Source of the DNA: Rubrobacter marinus
Lineage (GTDB): Bacteria; Actinomycetota; Rubrobacteria; Rubrobacterales; Rubrobacteraceae
Direction: 5' to 3'
Assembly: GCF_011492965.1 (NCBI RefSeq)
Contig: NZ_CP045121.1
Coordinates: forward strand, 3,534,001 to 3,598,000
Length of the DNA: 64,000 bases
How positions within the stretch are numbered: the stretch's first letter is position 1; each line of letters starts with the position of its first letter. The notes under the pieces were generated by a model. The model was given only the letters and a program-made list of their open reading frames with translations. It did not search any database and was not told the origin of the DNA. This document shows positions 45,199 to 54,769 of this stretch, piece by piece. Position numbers and translations under genes: made by a program.

Positions 45199-46467
45199 AT
45201 GGCGAGAGCGATCCGGGCGTGGCTGGCTTCCATCTTCTGCGTCGCGACGACGCTAACGCTCCTTTCGGGATGCGCGCTGTACGCAGGAGGAGAAGGTGGC
45301 GGAGGCGAAGGCGGAGGGGGCGCTATAACCTTCCTCCACTGGCGCGGCGAGGACCAGCAGGTCTTCGGGGAGCTGGCCGAGGGCTTCGAGGAAGAGACGG
45401 GCATCCGCGTCGAGCAGAGCGTGTTGCCCAGCGACGCATACACCGCCCAGTCGCAGCAGACGATCCTCTCGGGCCGCGGGGCGGACGTCTTCGCTACCCA
45501 GCCCGGTAGCCAGTTCCGCCAGCTCACGGATGCGGGGGTCTACGCGGACCTCACGGACGCGGAGTTCACCGGCCGCTTCGACGAGCAGTTCATCGAGGCC
45601 GGACGCACGGAGGGCGGCGAGCAGCTCACGCTCCCCTACCAGCTCGTCTTCAACATCCCCGTCTACAACGTGCGCCTGCTCGAAGAGGCGGGCTTCGATG
45701 AGCCGCCGCAGGATTGGGAGGGCTTCCTCTCGCTCTGTGACGCGCTGAAGGAGCAGGGCGCCGCGCCCATCGCGTTCGCCGGAAACACGAGCGCCAGCCA
45801 GTTTATCAACCCGATGCTGATGAACAACCAGCCGAGCGACGACATCTGGCAACGGGTCGAGGCGGGCGAGGCGCGGGTCACGGAGGACTGGTACGTCGAG
45901 ACGCTCTCCCAGATCGCGGAGCTCAGAGACCGGGGCTGCTTCCAGGACGACCCGTTGGGCTCGACGCAGGAGGGCATCTCGGCGCTCTTCGCGCAGGAGG
46001 AGGCCGGGATGATGGCGCTCGGGTCCTACCAGATGGCGACCGTCGCCGAGCAGAACCCCGACATCGAGCAGGATCTCCTCGCCCCGATCACGGTCCCCGC
46101 CGAAGAGGCCAGGTACGACGGCATCTACACCTCGACGTTCATGCTCGGGGTGAACGCCAAGGGCGAAAACCAGGAGGCGGCGCGCCAATGGGTCGAGTAC
46201 CTGACGCGCCCGGAGAACGCGGCCACCTACGCCAACGACACGGGCCAGCTTCTCACCCTGAGCGAGGTCGACTACACCTCGGAGATCCTTCGGACGCAGC
46301 AGCCGTGGCGGGAGAAGCGCCTGCTCTTCCAGCCGCGCTTCGAGCTGACCGTCGAGGAGATCGACCAGGGCATGCGCACCTCGGTGGAGGACATCCTCTC
46401 CGGCTCCGCCCCCGAGGAGGCCGCCCAGAGCTTCCAGAGCACGATAGACCGCGCGATACAGGAGTAG
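45199..46467 (+). CDS. ABC transporter extracellular sugar-binding lipoprotein (family 1)
   Basis: 422 residues, ATG at 45199. A lipoprotein signal peptide ends in LLSGC with the lipidated cysteine at C25, followed by a glycine-rich linker (33-41). The body starts at ITFLHWRGEDQQVFGELAEGFEEETGIRVEQ, a typical family 1 solute-binding start, and includes PYQLVFNIPVYNVRLLEEAGFDEPPQDWEGF and MMALGSYQMATVAEQNP. It should bind an oligosaccharide or sugar derivative outside the membrane and deliver it to the two permeases immediately downstream. Confidence 0.93.
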   Translation: MARAIRAWLASIFCVATTLTLLSGCALYAGGEGGGGEGGGGAITFLHWRGEDQQVFGELAEGFEEETGIRVEQSVLPSDAYTAQSQQTILSGRGADVFATQPGSQFRQLTDAGVYADLTDAEFTGRFDEQFIEAGRTEGGEQLTLPYQLVFNIPVYNVRLLEEAGFDEPPQDWEGFLSLCDALKEQGAAPIAFAGNTSASQFINPMLMNNQPSDDIWQRVEAGEARVTEDWYVETLSQIAELRDRGCFQDDPLGSTQEGISALFAQEEAGMMALGSYQMATVAEQNPDIEQDLLAPITVPAEEARYDGIYTSTFMLGVNAKGENQEAARQWVEYLTRPENAATYANDTGQLLTLSEVDYTSEILRTQQPWREKRLLFQPRFELTVEEIDQGMRTSVEDILSGSAPEEAAQSFQSTIDRAIQE

Positions 46468-46477
46468 GAAAAAGGCC

Positions 46478-47398
46478 GTGTCCACCGGCAGGCTGACCCT
46501 CTCGGGACGAACGGGAAAGGGGCCGAGGCGGCGGCGCCAGAGCCGGACCCTCCTGCTCTTCCTCCTCCCAGCCGTCGTGATCTACGGCGTGTTTCTGGCC
46601 GTGCCGGCGGTGGCGGCCCTCGCCATGAGCTTGACGGACTGGGAGGGCGTCGCCGGGGGCGACCCGTCGTTTGTCGGGCTGAGCAACTTCGGGGGGCTCG
46701 CGACGGACGGGATCTTCCGCCAGACCTTCTCGAACAACGTCAAGTTCACGCTGTTCGTCCTCGTGGCGCAGACGGTGGTCTCGCTGCTGCTCGCCCTCCT
46801 GCTCGTCAAGAACACCAGGGTCAACGTCTTCTACCGCGTCCTGTACTTCTTCCCGACCATCATCTCGTCGGTCTCGGTGGCTCTGGCCTGGATCCTGATG
46901 TACGACCCGAACATAGGCGCCCTGAACATCCTTCTCGAGCGCGCGGGGCTGGGGGGGCTCCAGCGCTCCTGGCTCGGCGACCGGGGGACGGCGATCTTCA
47001 GCCTCGCCTTCGTGCAGTTCTGGCAGCACACGGGGCAGGTCATGATCATCTTTATCGCCGGGTTGCAGGCCATCCCGAAGGAGCTGTACGAGGCCGCGCG
47101 CGTGGAGGGCGCGAACCGCTGGCAGACGTTCCGGTACGTGACGTGGCCGCTCCTGGCACCGGCGGCGGCGATCGTGGTGGCTTACACGACGATCCAGAGC
47201 TTCAGGGCGTTCGACCTCGTCATCGCGCTCACCGACGGCGGCCCCTCCTACGCGACGGAGATCCTCTCGACCTGGATCTACCACGTCGCCTTCCGCGACA
47301 ACAACTTCGGCTACGCGTCGGCGGGGGCGGTGGTGTTCATGGTGATCCTGGGGCTCCTCACGGCCCTCCAATTCCGCGTCCTGCGCGTGGACCGCTAG
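46478..47398 (+). CDS. Sugar ABC transporter permease (MalF/UgpA type)
   Basis: 306 residues from a GTG at 46478, ten bases after the binding-protein stop. Six membrane helices are predicted by eye. The cytoplasmic EAA loop reads EAARVEGANRWQTFRYVTWPLLAP near 205-230, the contact site for the ATPase. SLTDWEGVAGGDPSFVGLSNF is typical of MalF/UgpA partners. It pairs with the next gene. Confidence 0.93.
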   Translation: MSTGRLTLSGRTGKGPRRRRQSRTLLLFLLPAVVIYGVFLAVPAVAALAMSLTDWEGVAGGDPSFVGLSNFGGLATDGIFRQTFSNNVKFTLFVLVAQTVVSLLLALLLVKNTRVNVFYRVLYFFPTIISSVSVALAWILMYDPNIGALNILLERAGLGGLQRSWLGDRGTAIFSLAFVQFWQHTGQVMIIFIAGLQAIPKELYEAARVEGANRWQTFRYVTWPLLAPAAAIVVAYTTIQSFRAFDLVIALTDGGPSYATEILSTWIYHVAFRDNNFGYASAGAVVFMVILGLLTALQFRVLRVDR

Positions 47399-47411
47399 GG
47401 AGGGGGAGAAG

Positions 47412-48227
47412 GTGCTCCGCGCCATACCGCGCCAGATCGCCCTGATCCTCTTCGCGCTGCTCATACTCGGTCCCCTGAGCGTGGTGTTCTTCGCCACGCT
47501 GAAGACGACCCAGGAGCTCTACGGCGAGCCCCTCGCCCTGCCGGCGACCCCGGACCTCGGCAACTACGCCCGGCTCTTCGAGTCGGAGAACATGATCGTC
47601 TACTTCCTGAACAGCGTGGTCGTGACCCTGGGGTCGGTCTTCTTGATCCTGCTGTGCGGCAGCCTGGCGGCGTACGCGATCTCGCGCATGGGGGGGTGGG
47701 TCGCGGCGTCCCTGTTCGCCTTCTTCGTCGCCGGGCTCTTGATCGCCCCGCAGGTCTACATGGTGCCGCTGTACACGATCGTCGACGCTCTGGGCCTCGT
47801 GGACTCGCTCCTCGGGATTATCCTGGTAAGCGTCGCCTTCCAGATCCCCGTCTGCGTCATGATCCTGACCGGCTTCATGCGCGGCCTGCCCCGCGACCTC
47901 CTCGACGCCGCCTTCGTGGACGGCGCGACGGAGTGGACGACCTTCCGCCGCATCGTGCTCCCGCTGACGCGCCCCGCCCTCGCCACCGTGGCGACTTTCT
48001 CCTTCGTGATCACGTGGAACGACCTCTTGTTCCCGCTGCTCTTCCTCCGGACGGACGTGAACAAGACGCTGCCCCTTGCCCTCCTGGAGTTCCGGGGCCA
48101 GTACCTGACCGACTACCCGCTGCTGTTCAGCGGCGTGATCGTGGCGACGATACCGATCGTGATCGCCTACGTCTTCCTACAGAAGTACTTTATCGAGGGG
48201 ATGACCGCCGGCTCCGTGAAAGGGTAA
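47412..48227 (+). CDS. Sugar ABC transporter permease (MalG/UgpE type)
   Basis: 271 residues, GTG at 47412 behind GGGAGGGGGAGAAG. Six helices; EAA loop DAAFVDGATEWTTFRRIVLPLTRP near 160-183; a C-terminal YFIEGMTAGSVKG as in most MalG-type permeases. No ATP-binding gene follows, so this importer probably borrows a shared MsiK-type ATPase encoded elsewhere. Confidence 0.93.
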   Translation: MLRAIPRQIALILFALLILGPLSVVFFATLKTTQELYGEPLALPATPDLGNYARLFESENMIVYFLNSVVVTLGSVFLILLCGSLAAYAISRMGGWVAASLFAFFVAGLLIAPQVYMVPLYTIVDALGLVDSLLGIILVSVAFQIPVCVMILTGFMRGLPRDLLDAAFVDGATEWTTFRRIVLPLTRPALATVATFSFVITWNDLLFPLLFLRTDVNKTLPLALLEFRGQYLTDYPLLFSGVIVATIPIVIAYVFLQKYFIEGMTAGSVKG

Positions 48228-48258
48228 CGAACGACGATACGCCGCTGATGACGATCGC

Positions 48259-48274
48259 CGCTTCGAGAAGCGGT
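48259..48274 (+). terminator. Hairpin after the ABC-transporter operon
   Basis: CCGCTTC-GA-GAAGCGG, 32 bp after the last permease stop, is a compact perfect stem. The following bases (TTCCTCGG) give a weak T-rich tail. Confidence 0.5.
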
Positions 48275-48566
48275 TCCTCGGGGCCGTAGCCGTCTCGGCC
48301 GTACCTCGTGCTCGTTACTCGGCGACTGCTTGGGGTCGCCTTCGCCCCGACCTCGGGCCTGCAGCGGATAAGCGGCCCCGAGGGCATCGTCGATCTCCGT
48401 GCGCCGCGCTTCGATCCGGATTGGCCCGAGGGGAGCGCCCCGTCTGTACAGGGTCCCGCCACCCTCGGCGCACGGTACCGTCGAGGGGTTGGAGGCGAGG
48501 TTTCGTGCGTCCGCCCTCGCGCCTCGGCGCTCGTACGGCATCCCCCAACGTCTTGCTATGCCTCTG
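48275..48566. other. Gap between convergent units, nothing recognised
   Basis: About 290 bp downstream of the transporter hairpin and of the minus-strand phosphotransferase. Only short, low-complexity frames are seen. Confidence 0.4.
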
Positions 48567-49598
48567 TCAGACGGCCAACGAGCCCGTGGCGTCCACTTCG
48601 GGAGGGACCGGGTTGCGGCGACCGCTCCGCCCTCGTGCGGCACGGACGACGTCCAGATGCCGGACGAAATCGGGGCTCTCCATCCGGGCCTTGCAGCGCT
48701 TTAGCCTGCCCAGGGCGTAGGCCAGAAAGTCTTCCGCCGCGTTGCGGTTGGCGTGCTGGACCAGGGCCCAGAGCGCCCAGTGGAGGTCGCCGACCGCCTT
48801 GTAGAGTAACAATCGGGAGCGGAGCATCGGCGAGACCGCTCCGCCGTAGTAGGCCAGAAGCATCTGCCGGTCCTGCTCGGGCCCGAGCCCGGCCTCCACC
48901 GAGAGGGCGCCCAGATCCCACATCGGGTCGTTCATTCCGGAGTACTCCCAGTCTATGACGTAGATCCGCCGGCCCGTATCGAGTAAGTTCCCGGGCCACG
49001 GGTCGTTGTGGCAGGGGACGAGGCGGACGGGGGACTCCTCCAGCACCCGCCGCACGGCTCCGGCCCCGCGCGCGAGCTTCTGATAGACCGCCGGCACCGG
49101 TGCCCCCAGCCCGCTCAGGAGGACGAGGTAGCGCTCCATCATCGAGAAGGCGTCGAAGCGGGACACGAACGGGCGTCCCCCGTCGTGGACCTTGCGAAGG
49201 GCCAGCGTCGCCCGGACGAGCGCCCCCCGCTCCCGGCCAAGCCTCCCCCCCTCGTCCATCGAGCGGCCCTCGACGAAGCGGGTGAGCATCGTGCCGTCCC
49301 TCGGATCGCAGTACACCACCTCGGCGTTGATCCCCAGGCCGGCCGCGACCCGCGCGTTGTGTCCCTCCGACGCCCGATCCACGAACCCCGAGGTCCCCGT
49401 TCCGGACAGGCGCATCACGTAGACCCCGCCGTCGGTGATCACCTTGTAGCTCGCGTTCGTGAGGGCGCCGCTCAGGCGCTCGACCCGGACGTCGCCGGTC
49501 CCCGTGCCGACGGGCAGGGACGCGCGGGACAGCACGGACAACGCCGTGCCCAGCAACAACCGCGGCCCTACCTCGGGCCATAACTGAGGTGGTAGCAT
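48567..49598 (-). CDS. Choline/ethanolamine kinase-like phosphotransferase (APH fold)
   Basis: 343 residues, ATG at 49598 behind GGGAAGGAG. Kinase-fold motifs: LSGALTNASYKV and VYVMRLSGTGTSGFVDR for the nucleotide site, catalytic loop LVPCHNDPWPGNLL near 215-228, and metal-binding YVIDWEYSGMNDPMWDLG near 235-252. This combination is typical of LicA/choline kinases rather than aminoglycoside kinases. Substrate is probably a small alcohol such as choline, ethanolamine or a sugar alcohol. No operon partner is evident. Confidence 0.87.
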   Translation of the reverse strand: MLPPQLWPEVGPRLLLGTALSVLSRASLPVGTGTGDVRVERLSGALTNASYKVITDGGVYVMRLSGTGTSGFVDRASEGHNARVAAGLGINAEVVYCDPRDGTMLTRFVEGRSMDEGGRLGRERGALVRATLALRKVHDGGRPFVSRFDAFSMMERYLVLLSGLGAPVPAVYQKLARGAGAVRRVLEESPVRLVPCHNDPWPGNLLDTGRRIYVIDWEYSGMNDPMWDLGALSVEAGLGPEQDRQMLLAYYGGAVSPMLRSRLLLYKAVGDLHWALWALVQHANRNAAEDFLAYALGRLKRCKARMESPDFVRHLDVVRAARGRSGRRNPVPPEVDATGSLAV

Positions 49599-49693
49599 CT
49601 GCTCCTTCCCACGGCTCGCGTTCCCTACGCGACACCCAACGCCACCTCAGTGTAACCCTTGCGTAAATTTCGCGTTAAATGCTTGCGGGCTCG

Positions 49694-50557
49694 CTAGCCC
49701 TTGGACGCGTAGATCACGGTCACCTGGCCGATGCTGGGGCGCAGAGCGTCGTTGCGGGCGACGTAAGATTCCAGCTCGCCGCGCTCGTCCAGATCCCTGA
49801 TGCGTACGAGGGCGTGCTCCAGGCTATCCTCGTCGGCGAGCGACCAGACCGAGTCGCCGTCGCGCCACTCTTCCCTCAGCGGCCCGCGCGGGTCGAGGTA
49901 GGACTCGCCCTGAACCGCCGCGTCCGTCGGGGCGAAGCGTCCCCGGAGCTCGAAGCCGCAGTCGGCGAGGATTTCGGCCAGCTCGTCCAGGGGGGCGTAG
50001 CGGGACCGGAGGGCGTCGGCGGCGGCCCGGATCAGGCCGTAGTGCCAGTAGCCGTGGAGGAGCTGCTCTTGCGAGCAGGTGTTGACCACGAGCGCGCCGC
50101 CGGGCTTGAGGACCCGGGCGAGCTCGCGAAAGACCCGGCGGTGTTCCGGGAAGCCTCTGGCGGGGTCGTCCGGAAGGTGGTGGAGCACCTGGTTGATCAT
50201 CACCCCGTCGAAGCGCCCGTCCTCGAAGGGCAGTTCGTCGATCCGGGCGGTCTCGAAGGAGACGCGCCCCTCGGCTTCGGCCCCGGCCAGCTTCTCCGAG
50301 GCGACCCGGAGCATGCCGGGGTTCAGGTCGACCGCCGCTACGCGCCCGACGTGGTCGAGCATCGCCAGGGAGTAGTTGCCGGTGCCGCACCCGGCGTCCA
50401 GGATCTCCATCCGGTCCAAGGGCGTCCCGAGCGACGCGCCCGCGTGGGCGAAGCATCCGACCGAGATCTCCGTCCCGACCGGCCGCCGCGTCTTGTCGTA
50501 GTTCCCGGATTTTCTCGTGTAGTCCTCGTAGCTGCTTATGCCCGACCCCTCTCCCAT
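49694..50557 (-). CDS. Class I SAM-dependent methyltransferase
   Basis: 287 residues, ATG at 50557. The SAM-binding motif ILDAGCGTGNYSLAML lies near 52-67, followed by AAVDLNPGMLRVA (acidic residue of motif II) and INQVLHHLPDDP, LKPGGALVVNTC. It looks like a ubiquinone/menaquinone-type or small-molecule methyltransferase of PF08241/PF13649. No neighbouring gene hints at the substrate. Confidence 0.9.
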   Translation of the reverse strand: MGEGSGISSYEDYTRKSGNYDKTRRPVGTEISVGCFAHAGASLGTPLDRMEILDAGCGTGNYSLAMLDHVGRVAAVDLNPGMLRVASEKLAGAEAEGRVSFETARIDELPFEDGRFDGVMINQVLHHLPDDPARGFPEHRRVFRELARVLKPGGALVVNTCSQEQLLHGYWHYGLIRAAADALRSRYAPLDELAEILADCGFELRGRFAPTDAAVQGESYLDPRGPLREEWRDGDSVWSLADEDSLEHALVRIRDLDERGELESYVARNDALRPSIGQVTVIYASKG

Positions 50558-50719
50558 GCTAGCCTTCCAAACATCTTCGCCTCGCCCATTCTACAGAAGG
50601 GCATGAGGGCCCCGATTTCACGCATTGTTCATGCCTCGTTTACCTCCCTTTCACCCGGTTCACTTCCTACGAACCTATACTCGGGCGCGATGCAGGACCC
50701 CGAAGGAAGGACGAGAAGC

Positions 50720-51650
50720 TTGGCTTTTCGAAGCGTGGGAATCAACCTGCCGCACCCGTACCCGGACGGGGTCTCGGGCTCTCGGAGCATCTCGAATACG
50801 TGAAGGAGGCCGGCGCAGACTTTGTGGAGCTGTGGCCGCAAAGCCTCGGGCGATCCTCGGGGCGCGCTGGATCCCGCCCGCCTGGACCGCGTCCTGGAGC
50901 CTCTGCTCGACGCAGGTCTGGCCTACACGGTCCATGCCCCGTTGGAGATCGACCTGATGGACCCGACCAGCCGGGAGCTCCAGCGCGACGTCCTGGACGC
51001 CAGCTTGCGGTTCGCCCGTGCCGTCGGCGCGGACGTCGTGGTCTGCCACGCCGGCCAGAGGGTCGGGGCGCGCGACGCGCCTCACAGATTGAAGGACCAG
51101 CTCGCCTGCGAGAGGGACGCCCTGCGCGAGGCCGGGGAGATTGCCGGGGAGATGGGCGCCGTCATCGCCGTCGAGAACTACTACCCCGAGCTGCCCATCC
51201 TGCGCGGAGAAGTCTACGATTACTCCGTCTGGCCCTCCGAGCTCGCCGAGCAGATCTCGGCCGTCGACCACCCTTGCGTCGGCCTCTGCCTCGACGTCGG
51301 GCACGCGGCCCTCGCCGCGAGGGCCTTCGGCTTCGACTACCTCGAAGAGTGCGCCGCCGTGGCCCCCCTCGTCCGCCACCTACACCTCCACGACAACCTC
51401 CGAAAGCCCAACCTCACCGGCAACCCGCCCGTCTCGGAGCACACCGTCTACGGCCTCGGGGACCTCCACCTCCCGCCGGGCAGGGGCACCATCCCCTCGA
51501 AGAGACTTTCCGCCGCATGGATTTCCCCCACGACCCTTCCTGCTGCGTCGAGCTCTCCCCGAACTCTCGTCCCTGGCCCCGGAGGCTCTGCGGACCGCCC
51601 GCGGGCTCGCACACACGGCGACGACGCCCCGGAGAAAAACCCCAGCCTAG
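50720..51650 (+). pseudogene. Sugar phosphate isomerase/epimerase (AP endonuclease 2-like TIM barrel), multiple frameshifts
   Basis: Likely TTG start at 50720 behind GGAAGGACG. Family sequence is spread over three frames: SVGINLPHPYPDG; then EHLEYVKEAGADFVELWPQSLG; then the long piece from LDPARLDRVLEPLLDAGLAYTVHAPLEIDL through VVCHAGQ, VENYY and LCLDVGHAALAARAFGFDYL; then FRRMDFPHDPSCCVELSP and LAPEALRTARGLAHTA. Slips fall near 50773, at 50848-50850, 50859-50862, 51493-51496 and 51557-51560, each a G or C run (or CC) one base short. With five bases restored it is about 311 residues. The barrel binds a divalent metal and isomerises a sugar. Confidence 0.75.
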
Positions 51651-52187
51651 AGAACGGCGTACGCCAGGGGTTCTCCCGGCAGGAGACCGCGAGCAGCGAT
51701 GGAGCGAAAACGGGTCCACCCGCGCGTCACCACCAGTGCCCCACGAGTAAGGAGGCCGAGGGCAAGATAGGGCCGGTCGCCGAAGAGCTCCTCTCCCGCC
51801 CGGGACGGTACCGCCCGTAGCGCCTCTGTCGCCCCAGGCGCTACGGCGCCGTACACGAAAGGGCGCGCTTCGCCCCGGCCCCCGCCGGAGGGGATCTCCG
51901 GTGCCCTAACCGAAGGCCGAATCTTCCACCGCCGCCTCCACGGGGGCGGCCGGAGGGGCTACCGAACCGAAGGGCTATTTGGACCCCGAAGCCGCGGTCG
52001 AGGAGATCCAGGCGCGCCGCCGTAGTCTCGCTGCCCAAATTGGAGACGGAGGCCGGTCCGTTGGCCGGAGTTTGTGCTTCGCGCGAGTAAGTCATCAACC
52101 CCGGAGGAACAGCCGGACGGCGGCGAGCAGGCCGCGGGATGTGGGGACGCCCGGACGGGCTCTCACACAAACGAGAGGTCCGGCCCT
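51651..52187. other. 537-bp gap without a recognisable gene
   Basis: No frame on either strand shows a family motif or plausible composition; the region between two frameshifted genes looks like decayed or noncoding DNA. Confidence 0.4.
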
Positions 52188-52791
52188 TCACTCCTTCGGC
52201 CTCTCCGTCGGCAGGTGAAGGTCGAACCGCACGGCGGACAGGCGGAGGAGCAGCGTGACCGCTATGGACGCCGTGAGGGTTATCGCTCCCGGTCCCGCCC
52301 ACGCGATCAGTACGACGTAGGTCGTCGCCCCGGCGACCGCGGCGATCGCGTAGATCTCGCGCCGCAGGATCAGCGGCGTCTCGCCGCAGAGCACGTCGCG
52401 CACGGCGCCGCCCACGACGCCGGTGATCGCGCCCATGATGACGGCGACGAGCGGCGAGACCCCGGCATCCAGCCCCGCGCGCACGCCCAGCACCGCGAAG
52501 ACCGCCAGCCCGAAGGCGTCGGCGACGAGCAGCGAGACGCGGGCGGCCTGTGGAATCGGGCGTAGACGAGCGTGCAGACCGCCGCGGCGGCGATGACGTA
52601 GAGGTAGACGGTGTCGGTGAGCCAGAAGACGGGCCGGTCGAGGATGACGTCGCGCAGCGTACCGCCCCGATGGCCGTCACCGCCGCGACGACCAGCACGC
52701 CGAAGAGGTCCATCCCCCGGCGCCCGGCCGTCAGGGCGCCGCTGACCGCGAAGGCGAACACCCCGGCGAGATCCATCAGGTAGAGGTACAT
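52188..52791 (-). pseudogene. TRIC-type (UPF0126/YicG) membrane protein, two frameshifts
   Basis: ATG at 52791: [27 protein letters not shown] start with the conserved [17 protein letters not shown]. The C run at 52665-52668 is one short, after which the family motif TLRDVIL is in another frame. A second slip near 52544-52547 returns to [26 protein letters not shown], then [19 protein letters not shown] and a stop at 52188. The repaired protein has about 200 residues and seven helices, as in bacterial TRIC homologues (cation or glycine channels). Confidence 0.75.
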
Positions 52792-53040
52792 GCGCCGAGA
52801 GGTTAGCAGCGAGGGGGCCGGCCCGCTGTCGAGTCCTCCGAGGACGGGGTCGGGACGGTCGCGGCCATGTCTCTTCTCCCCTTTCGATGCTGGCGGGCGT
52901 ACGAGCGGGTGTACCCCGGGCTCCATCTCGTCACGCCACTATCTCCGGCGCCCGCGCTCCCCGTCCTTTGCCATGAGACCGAAGCGGAGAGTCCAACCGA
53001 TGATAGATCGCCGCGAGCTCGGATCGTTCGTCCCTGCCTC

Positions 53041-53997
53041 CTACGAGAGTTCCTCTGCGCCTACCCGAACTTCGGCGGGCTCGGCGAAGTGTTCCTGGAT
53101 GTACTTCTCGCCCTCGTCGCAGAGCAGCGTCACCACCGTCTCGAGCTCGGGATGGGCCTCCTTCACCTTTCTGGCGGTGACGAGGTTCGCCCCGCTGGAA
53201 GGCCCGACGAAGAGGCCGTAGCGCTTGGCGAGGCGGCGCATCTCCTCGACGGCCTCCCCGGATTCCGCCGTCAGCGTGACGTCCACCAGCCCCTCGTGGC
53301 GCTCGAAGATGCCGGGGACGAACCCGTCGGAGATCCCCTCGATGAGGTGCTCCCCGATCTCGCCGCACAGGAGCGTCTTCGACTCCGAAGGCTCCATGGC
53401 GAACAGCTTGACGCCCGGGTTGACCTCGCGGAACGCCTGCCCGACGCCCACCAGCGTGCCGCCGGTGCCGACGCCCATCACCAGAGCGTCGGGGACCTTG
53501 CCCTCCGGCAACTGCGCCAGGATCTCCGGCCCCAGCCAGGTGCGGTTCTCCTCCACGTTCCACTCGTTCTCGAACTGCCCCGGGTTGAAGTAGCCTTCAC
53601 GCCGGCCGAGCTCCCTGGCCTTCTCCAGCGCCGCGTTGACGTGGAACTGGCCCGTCAGGAGCACGTCGGCCCCGAAGGCCCGGCTTATGGCGAGCCGCTC
53701 GCCGCTCATCCCCTCGGGCATCACCACGAGCATCCCGTAGCCCTTCACCGCGGCGACCATCGAGAGGGCGTTGCCGGTGTTGCCGCTCGTCGCCTCGACT
53801 ATCGTGTCGCCGGGCTTGAGGAGGCCCTCTTCCTCGGCCCGCTCGATCATGTACTTCGCGATCCTCGCCTTGATCGAGCCCGAGGGGTTGAGAAACTCGC
53901 ACTTGCAGTAGATGCCCTCGATCTCCAGCATCGGCGTGTTCCCCACGGCATCGAGGATGCTGTTCGAGATGTTCGTAGATACGTTCGACGCCGCCAT
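53041..53997 (-). CDS. Cysteine synthase family PLP enzyme
   Basis: 318 residues, ATG at 53997 behind GGGGAGG. The PLP lysine is K43 in NPSGSIKARIA, the substrate loop is EATSGNTGNALSM near 70-80, and the phosphate cradle is MGVGTGGTLVGVG near 175-187. Overall closest to O-acetylserine sulfhydrylases. There is no CBS domain pair, so it is not a cystathionine beta-synthase of the long type. No serine acetyltransferase is nearby. Confidence 0.88.
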   Translation of the reverse strand: MAASNVSTNISNSILDAVGNTPMLEIEGIYCKCEFLNPSGSIKARIAKYMIERAEEEGLLKPGDTIVEATSGNTGNALSMVAAVKGYGMLVVMPEGMSGERLAISRAFGADVLLTGQFHVNAALEKARELGRREGYFNPGQFENEWNVEENRTWLGPEILAQLPEGKVPDALVMGVGTGGTLVGVGQAFREVNPGVKLFAMEPSESKTLLCGEIGEHLIEGISDGFVPGIFERHEGLVDVTLTAESGEAVEEMRRLAKRYGLFVGPSSGANLVTARKVKEAHPELETVVTLLCDEGEKYIQEHFAEPAEVRVGAEELS

Positions 53998-54769
53998 GAT
54001 CTACCTCCCCATCCGTCGTGCTACGTCGCTTCACGGTACCACCGCTTGCCGCGGAGGCCATCGAGGTGGAGGAGGTCGTTCCCCCGTGGCGCCGGTCGTC
54101 TTGGCGCGCCGGTCCACGCGGCGCCTTCGGGTGGACCGCGCGGGCTCGGCGGTGGTCACGGCGGGGCCGCCCTCGGGGGCGCCGGTGAGAATCGGGGCGA
54201 GGTCGAACTCGCGGGCCAGCGGCGAACCCGACGCGGACGTTCGGACGTACCGTTGCCGCGCCCAACGCTGGCCGAGAGCCCGAGCCGCCGGCGCTGCGGC
54301 GCGGCGAAGGTCTGCGCGCGACACGGACTCCCGGCAGTCGGGTTTTGTGCTCCCGAGGATCGGTGGGCGGCGCGTTCTCGCACGTGCGCGGCGCCGGAAC
54401 CCCGGAGGCACGAAGCTCCTTCGAGGAGTTTGCCTCTTCCCGCGCCCTGGCGGAGGAAGACGACCTCGCGCAACACCTATGGGAGTACGGACCGGACGGC
54501 CCACCGCGGGCACTCCCGGTGCTGGAGGCCGCGCCGAACAACCGGCACCAGCTCGATCCCTTACGCCGCGGCGGCGGTGAGCGATTCGTGAGGTTGGTCC
54601 CTCGTGTTTTACACGGATGCGACGGTCGCCGACTCCGGGATCGAGAGCCGCGCCATGGGCGCCGTCGACAGGCCGAGGAACGCTACGCCTACGAGGCTCG
54701 ACGCGCCCTGGAGGGATGGGGAGGCGCGTTGTCCCTCTGTCGCGCCCGATTCTTGGACGCCGCGTCCTC
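53998..54769. other. 772-bp region with no recognisable gene
   Basis: Several long but low-complexity frames exist on both strands (Arg/Pro/Ala rich), as expected by chance at this GC content. None shows a motif, a ribosome site plus start, or protein-like composition. Possibly decayed DNA close to the island edge. Confidence 0.4.
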
